Source: Acidobacteriota bacterium (lineage in GTDB: Bacteria; Acidobacteriota; Thermoanaerobaculia; Multivoradales; SZUA-115). From it: a stretch of 10,682 nt of DNA. The stretch spans positions 1 to 10,682 of the forward strand of contig QIHU01000600.1 of NCBI GenBank assembly GCA_003231035.1, written 5' to 3'. Shown piece after piece: positions 6,495 to 10,682 of this stretch (position 1 is its first letter; the number at the start of each line of letters is the position of its first letter). The translations under genes were made by a program, and so were the position numbers. The notes beneath the pieces are model-generated. The model had not been told where the DNA came from, did no database searches, and was given only the letters and a program-made list of their open reading frames with translations.

Positions 6495-7474
6495 TAGTTT
6501 TCGTCGAGAGCCTTGCCAAGCCCGTCGACGATCGTCGACAGGGTGGTTTCGAGGTCGCCTTCGAGTTCGCAGCCGGCGGCGTTGCGGTGGCCACCGCCGC
6601 CATGCTGGAGCGCTACTTTTTGGACGTCGACTTCGCCGCGGCTGCGCAACGAGGCCTTGTAGAGGCCCGGCTTGCGTTCGCGGAGCAGAATCGCTGCTTG
6701 GACTCCGGCGATGGAGCGCGGATAGTCGGTCAGCCCCTCGGAATCGCTCTCGGTGGCGTCGGCGCGCTCGAACATCTCTTGGCTGAGGTAGACAGAGGCG
6801 ATCCGACCCTCGTGATGCAGAGTGAGGGTGGCCAGCATCTCGGCGAGCAGGCGAATCGAAGCTAGGGATTGGCTCTCATAAAGCCACTGCGAGACCTGCT
6901 CGGGACGGGCTCCCTCGCGCACCAATTGCGCCGCTGACTCGAAGGCGGAAGCGGTGGCATTGGAGAAGCGGAAGCCTCCGGTGTCGGTGACCAAGGTCAG
7001 GAAGAGGCAGGTCGCGGTCTGCTCATCGAGGGCAAAATTCATCCCTTGGGCGAGGCGAAAGACCATTTCGCCCACGGCGGGGGCCGCGGAGTCGATCCAG
7101 TTGACCTGGCCGTAGTGCTGATTGCCCATGTGGTGGTCGATATTCAGGATCGGGAGCTGGTCGAGGAAGTCCTCGAGGCCGGTTCGATCCGGGCTCGGGC
7201 ACTCCAAGACGATGACTCCGTCGAAGAGGTCGGGGAAGCCGGCGGGAGGCTCTAGCCCGACATGAATTCGTTCGCTACCTGGCAGTGGCTTGTAGAGGCC
7301 CGGGGTGGGGTCTCGATTCCAGATGACGGCGCTCTTGCCTTGGGCTCTCAGAATCCTCGCTAGGCCAAGCTCGGAGCCGATGGCGTCGCCGTCGGGGTTG
7401 GCGTGGCTGGTCAGGAGGAATCGGTCGCCTCGGCGTACGGTCGTCAGGACATCTTCAGGCGTCTTCGCGGTCAT
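6494..7474 (-). CDS. nrnA: DHH/DHHA1 phosphoesterase, NrnA-like oligoribonuclease, 326 aa
   Basis: A DHH-DHHA1 family protein. NrnA enzymes degrade 2-5 nt RNAs left by exonucleases and can also dephosphorylate pAp, using Mn2+. Motif I is TSHANPDGDAIGS (22-34, metal-binding D28 and D30). Motif III is NIDHH (111-115). Motif IV is LVTDTGGFRFSN (161-172, D164). The DHHA1 domain ends with GGGGHRNAAGCE (292-303). In motif II the sequence is VIVLECPSPDRTG, with Glu91 where the family usually has Asp. The ATG at 7474 lies inside the end of rbfA (20-nt overlap) and is preceded by GGAGG, and the stop overlaps the truB start by 1 nt. Its place between rbfA and truB is the standard one for nrnA-type genes. 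The exact substrate is inferred from the family. Confidence 0.93.
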   Translation of the reverse strand: MTAKTPEDVLTTVRRGDRFLLTSHANPDGDAIGSELGLARILRAQGKSAVIWNRDPTPGLYKPLPGSERIHVGLEPPAGFPDLFDGVIVLECPSPDRTGLEDFLDQLPILNIDHHMGNQHYGQVNWIDSAAPAVGEMVFRLAQGMNFALDEQTATCLFLTLVTDTGGFRFSNATASAFESAAQLVREGARPEQVSQWLYESQSLASIRLLAEMLATLTLHHEGRIASVYLSQEMFERADATESDSEGLTDYPRSIAGVQAAILLRERKPGLYKASLRSRGEVDVQKVALQHGGGGHRNAAGCELEGDLETTLSTIVDGLGKALDEN

Positions 7475-7808
7475 GGTCTAGGCCCTCCAGCAAGTCGGTA
7501 ATCTGTCGGCTTGTCTCGGCTCCTCGATCGAGTTCGAAGCGAAGAGCTGGGGTTGCTCGCAAGTTGAGGCGGTTGGCCAGTTGGGTGCGTAAGAAGCCGC
7601 TGGCCCGGTTGAGAGTGTCGAGACTGAGTTCCCTGGCCTCGTCCTCTCCCAGGGTGGAGACTCGAACCCGCGCATGGCTCAGATCGGGGCTGAGGTCCAC
7701 TTCGCTGATGGTGACCAACCCGACGCGAGGATCCCGCAGCTCGCGCCGGATCAACTCGCCAAGCTCGGCCCGAACCATGTCGGCAACGCGGCTAGTGCGC
7801 CGGCTCAT
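7455..7808 (-). CDS. rbfA: ribosome-binding factor A (RbfA), 117 aa
   Basis: RbfA is a KH-like 30S assembly factor that binds near the 16S rRNA decoding region and supports late maturation and cold growth. The typical N-terminus is SRRTSRVADMVRAELGELI (2-20), followed by RELRDPRVGLVTISEVDLSPDLSHARV (22-48) and the helix-kink-helix region ending in LNLRATPALRFELDRGAE. Length is normal for the family. The ATG overlaps the stop of the upstream DUF503 gene in an ATGA arrangement, and the 3' end overlaps nrnA by 20 nt, so the three genes are likely translationally coupled. Confidence 0.97.
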   Translation of the reverse strand: MSRRTSRVADMVRAELGELIRRELRDPRVGLVTISEVDLSPDLSHARVRVSTLGEDEARELSLDTLNRASGFLRTQLANRLNLRATPALRFELDRGAETSRQITDLLEGLDHDREDA

Positions 7809-8101
7809 GAATCGTGTCCCTCGATGAATTGGGGTTCCCAGAAAGTCAGAATGGCTTCGCTCTCCGCGTCGATGAGGTCTCTCAGTTGTTGCATCAGATG
7901 GGTCAGTTCGCCTTCGCGGACGGCCACCGCGGCGATGGCGATTTCCGCCCGCTGGTGGAGGTCATGAAAGGCTGTTTCCGCTACCGAAACTCGGTAGCGC
8001 CGGTGGATCCGCTCGACCAGCGACTTGACGATGCGCCGCTTGCCCTTGAGGCTGCGCACTGCTGGCAAATGAAGCTCACAAACCGAGACGGCGACCACCA
8101 T
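7805..8101 (-). CDS. DUF503 / YlxP-like protein, 98 aa
   Basis: A small protein of the DUF503 family (YlxP in Bacillus). Its recognisable N-terminal part is MVVAVSVCELHLPAVRSLKGKRRIVKSLVERIHRRYRVSVAE, followed by AEIAIAAVAV and a C-terminal helix. The family adopts a ferredoxin-like alpha/beta fold; its role is not settled, but its constant place between infB and rbfA implies work in translation or 30S assembly. The frame is open back to 8365 inside infB. I chose ATG 8101 because the family starts with a hydrophobic strand at this point and AAGGGG lies about 8 bases upstream. The gene is 35 bp after the infB stop and overlaps rbfA by 4 nt (ATGA). Confidence 0.93.
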   Translation of the reverse strand: MVVAVSVCELHLPAVRSLKGKRRIVKSLVERIHRRYRVSVAETAFHDLHQRAEIAIAAVAVREGELTHLMQQLRDLIDAESEAILTFWEPQFIEGHDS

Positions 8102-8136
8102 CGTCTCACCCCTTACTTCGTAGCGCGGTCCTGCTC

Positions 8137-10563
8137 TTAGAGTTTCGCGGCAATCTCTTCTTGGACGTAGGCCTGAATGATATCGCCGGGCTTCATGTCT
8201 TGATAGCGATCGAGGCCAATTCCACAGTCGAAGCCGGACCTCACTTCGGAGGCGTCGTCCTTGAATCGGCGCAAGGAGGAGATCTTGCCTTCGTAGATCA
8301 CCACGTGGTCGCGCAGTAGTCGAACGGAGGCGTTGCGCGGAATCGATCCCTCGGTCACATGGCAACCGGCGATGACTCCCGCCTTGGGTACTTTGAAGAT
8401 CTCGCGGACTTCGGCGGATCCCTTGGTGACCTCGCGGAACTCCGGTTCCAGCAGGCCGGCCATCGCCTTGGTGACTTCGTCGGTCAGGTTGTAGATTACG
8501 GTGTGCAGCCGCACATCCACGCCCTCTTTATCCGCCATTTCGGACGCTTTGCGTTCCGGGCGGACATTGAAGCCGATGATCACCGCGCCCGAGGCCATCG
8601 CCAGAGTCACGTCGTTGGTGGTGATGGCGCCGACACCGGTCAAGATGGTGCGTACCTTGACTTTTTCGGTGCTGAGCTTGGTGAGCGCATCGCGCAGCAC
8701 CTCGACCGAGCCCTGCACATCGCCCTTGAGGACCACCGGTAGCTCTTTGACCTCACCCTCTTGAATCTTGTCGAACAACTGCTCGAGCGAGAGAGCACCG
8801 GCGGTGGGCATCATTTCGCGGCGGCGCTTCTCCTGGCGGCGCATCGAGGCGATACCTCGGGCTTTGTTCTCGTTCTCGACCACCTGGAAGAGATCGCCCG
8901 CTTCCGGCACGTCGCCGAAACCGGTGACTTCGACCGGTGTGGCCGGACCGGCTTTCTTGAGCCGTTCGCCATGCTCGTCGAGGAGGGCGCGGACGCGACC
9001 GAGGGTGGAACCGGAGACGAAGTTATCGCCTACCGATAGGGTTCCGTCTTGCACCAAGATGGTGGCCACGATACCGCGCCCCACATCCTTGCGAGCTTCG
9101 AGAACCACGCCCTGTGCGGGTAGTTTGGGCGTCGCCTTCAGTTCGAGGAGGTCAGCAGTGATCAAGACCATTTCGAGAAGATCCGAAATGCCCTCGCCCT
9201 TGATGGCGGAAATTGGAACCGCGACGGTATCGCCACCCCAGTCTTCGACCATCAAGTTGTGGTCGGCCAGCTGCTTCTTGACCCGGTCGGGATTGGCGTT
9301 GTCTTTGTCGATCTTGTTGAGCGCGACGATGATCGGGACGTCGGCGGCGCGGGCGTGATCGATCGCCTCGATCGTTTGCGGCATCACTCCATCGTCGGCG
9401 GCGACCACCAAAATCACGATGTCGGTCGACTGGGCACCGCGGGAACGCATCATGGTGAAGGCTTCGTGACCCGGTGTGTCCAAGAAGACGATGGGTTTGT
9501 CTTGCGCGATGACTCGGTACGCCGCGATGTGCTGGGTGATTCCACCCGACTCGCCCTCGGCGACGTTGCTCGAGCGGATGGCGTCGAGCAATGAGGTTTT
9601 ACCGTGGTCGACGTGGCCCATCACGGTGACTACCGGCGGCCGAGGCTCTTGACCTTCGCTGGTGGTCGGGGCGAGGCGCTCTTGCTCGAGCTGGACTTCC
9701 TCTTCGAAGCTGACGATCTTGGTCTCGACTCCCATATCCATGGCCAGTTCTTCGGCGAGCTCTGGCTCGAGAACATGGTTGATGCTGGCCATGACTCCGC
9801 GTTGGAAAAGCGACTTGATCAAATCCTTCGACTTGACGCCCAGCTTGTCGGCGAAGTCGCGAACCGTCATGCCTTCAGAGAGCATGACCGGCCCGGTGGG
9901 CGCCTCGTCCTTGAAGCGGGGGAGGTGCTGTTGTTGCCCGGAAGGGGTCTGAGCGTCCTGCCGTTTTCGTTCCGTGCGGCGCTTGCGGCGCTCCTCGGAA
10001 CCGCCACTCTTTTCGCGGGCGGTCTGTGCGGCTTCGATTTCTTTGACCGATCCCTTGAAGTCGGCGAGGTCGGTCGCCTCCTCGGCGCGTGGCCGCGCCG
10101 TAGTCACGGCCTTCTTGATCGGTCGCTTCGACTTCTTGGTGTCGCCGCGTCCAGGACTCGCGGCCTCGGCAGGTGCGGGCTTGGGAGCGGTCGCGGGTGT
10201 CGCGGCCGCGGCCGGTGGCGCGGCGCCCTGGGGCGGGGCCGAAGTGGGGATGGTCTTGATCTTCTGCTCAACCTTCTGAATGAGGCTGCGCGGTCGCTTG
10301 GGGCGCAAAGGATTGGGTGGCATGCGCCGTTGCGGCTGCCGTCGCCGGTCGGGGGGGGCGGTGCTCTTGGCTTGCGCATCGCGCAGGATGACCTCGCGGG
10401 GGTTGGGCAGCTTCTTTCCCTGAAGAATCGCCGCGATGATATCGGTGTCAATATTGGCGTCATCGCCCTCGACACGCACCCCAATGGAACGCAACTTAAA
10501 AAGGAGATCCTGGTTGCCGATCCCCATTTTTTTTGCCAGGTCTTGAACCCGGATCTTTCCCAT
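8137..10563 (-). CDS. infB: translation initiation factor IF-2, 808 aa
   Basis: IF-2 is the GTPase that positions initiator fMet-tRNA on the 30S subunit and promotes 50S joining. Residues 1-53 form the first IF2_N domain ([13 protein letters not shown]). About 60-220 is a Pro/Ala/Lys/Arg-rich disordered linker, usual in length for long-form IF-2. A second IF2_N domain ([22 protein letters not shown]) lies at 231-252. The G domain has GHVDHGKTS (316-324), the switch I Thr in GGITQHI (340-346), DTPGH with catalytic H366, NKID (416-419) and SAIKGEG (452-458). Domains II, III and C follow; the C2 domain with the fMet-tRNA pocket occupies roughly the last 100 residues. The ATG at 10563 has GAGGT just upstream. 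A run of eight A lies at codons 10-13. A 17-bp tandem repeat array begins 50 bp upstream. This is the first gene of the visible block. Confidence 0.98.
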   Translation of the reverse strand: MGKIRVQDLAKKMGIGNQDLLFKLRSIGVRVEGDDANIDTDIIAAILQGKKLPNPREVILRDAQAKSTAPPDRRRQPQRRMPPNPLRPKRPRSLIQKVEQKIKTIPTSAPPQGAAPPAAAATPATAPKPAPAEAASPGRGDTKKSKRPIKKAVTTARPRAEEATDLADFKGSVKEIEAAQTAREKSGGSEERRKRRTERKRQDAQTPSGQQQHLPRFKDEAPTGPVMLSEGMTVRDFADKLGVKSKDLIKSLFQRGVMASINHVLEPELAEELAMDMGVETKIVSFEEEVQLEQERLAPTTSEGQEPRPPVVTVMGHVDHGKTSLLDAIRSSNVAEGESGGITQHIAAYRVIAQDKPIVFLDTPGHEAFTMMRSRGAQSTDIVILVVAADDGVMPQTIEAIDHARAADVPIIVALNKIDKDNANPDRVKKQLADHNLMVEDWGGDTVAVPISAIKGEGISDLLEMVLITADLLELKATPKLPAQGVVLEARKDVGRGIVATILVQDGTLSVGDNFVSGSTLGRVRALLDEHGERLKKAGPATPVEVTGFGDVPEAGDLFQVVENENKARGIASMRRQEKRRREMMPTAGALSLEQLFDKIQEGEVKELPVVLKGDVQGSVEVLRDALTKLSTEKVKVRTILTGVGAITTNDVTLAMASGAVIIGFNVRPERKASEMADKEGVDVRLHTVIYNLTDEVTKAMAGLLEPEFREVTKGSAEVREIFKVPKAGVIAGCHVTEGSIPRNASVRLLRDHVVIYEGKISSLRRFKDDASEVRSGFDCGIGLDRYQDMKPGDIIQAYVQEEIAAKL

Positions 10564-10613
10564 GTTTACCTCAGCCTACTTAAATTCACTACCGATTAGC
10601 TGTCTCGCCGGTT

Positions 10614-10682
10614 CCGTTTTCACGGTGCGTCCGTTTTCACGGTGCGTCCGTTTTCACAATGCGCCCGTTTTCACAATGCGCC
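10614..10682. repeat. 17-bp tandem repeat array upstream of infB
   Basis: Four head-to-tail 17-bp units begin at 10614, 10631, 10648 and 10665, and the array reaches the window edge, so its true length is unknown. Units 1 and 2 are identical, CCGTTTTCACGGTGCGT. Units 3 and 4 are identical to each other, CCGTTTTCACAATGCGC, and differ from the first pair at three positions. In units 1 and 2, CCGT-TTTC-ACGG can form a small hairpin. On the minus strand every unit carries TGA; because 17 is not a multiple of three, the array closes all three minus-strand frames, so no upstream gene can read through it. Confidence 0.9.

Noticed and set aside
8102..8365. A 5' extension of the DUF503 frame to 8365
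   Set aside because: The extra 88 residues lie inside the infB coding region, are Arg-rich without any domain, and the family starts at the ATG at 8101 with a ribosome-binding site.
9604..10599. A 331-codon plus-strand open frame opposite the 5' half of infB
   Set aside because: Its sequence is the complement of a well-supported IF-2 gene, is rich in Gly, Arg and Leu as expected for an antisense shadow in GC-rich DNA, and shows no recognisable domain or good ribosome-binding site.
10614..10682. A CRISPR array upstream of infB
   Set aside because: The period is only 17 bp and there are no unique spacers; these are simple tandem repeats.

Overview
The window is about 10.7 kb of GC-rich bacterial chromosome. 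It is almost entirely one minus-strand block of translation and RNA-metabolism genes, read from the right edge to the left. In transcription order the block is infB (IF-2), a DUF503/YlxP protein, rbfA, nrnA (DHH phosphoesterase), truB, rpsO (S15), pnp, a Nif3/DUF34 protein and an SLC6-type sodium symporter. The core order infB-ylxP-rbfA-nrnA-truB-rpsO-pnp is the classical bacterial arrangement. I infer a moderately high-GC bacterium outside the well-studied model groups; an Acidobacteriota-like lineage would fit the general look of the proteins, but the window has no rRNA or other marker that settles it.

Layout. At 1-139 (minus) is the start of a gene that runs off the left edge. At 236-478 (plus) is a small winged-helix-like protein, the only convincing plus-strand gene; it is divergent from its left neighbour and convergent with the symporter (5 bp between stops). 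From 484 to 10563 everything is on the minus strand. infB to truB is tightly packed: a 35 bp gap after infB, then overlaps of 4, 20 and 1 nt, which suggests translational coupling. A 97 bp gap before rpsO holds a plausible sigma70 promoter with an extended -10. A 185 bp gap between rpsO and pnp is rich in inverted repeats, as expected for a pnp leader. After pnp a strong hairpin and a second candidate promoter precede the Nif3-like gene, so the last two genes may be partly uncoupled from the upstream block.

How the genes work together. IF-2 starts translation; RbfA, TruB and S15 build the small subunit and modify tRNA; PNPase and NrnA degrade RNA, NrnA clearing the very short oligonucleotides PNPase leaves. 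The Nif3-like protein and the symporter have no obvious functional tie to this set.

I did not find a new defence, mobile or biosynthetic system. The points most worth checking are a 17-bp tandem repeat array just upstream of infB, an RGG/DRGG-rich tail on PNPase encoded by an in-frame 30-bp tandem repeat, the hairpin plus possible near-leaderless promoter in front of the Nif3-like gene, the TTG start of rpsO, and an Asp-to-Glu change in an active-site motif of the NrnA-like protein.
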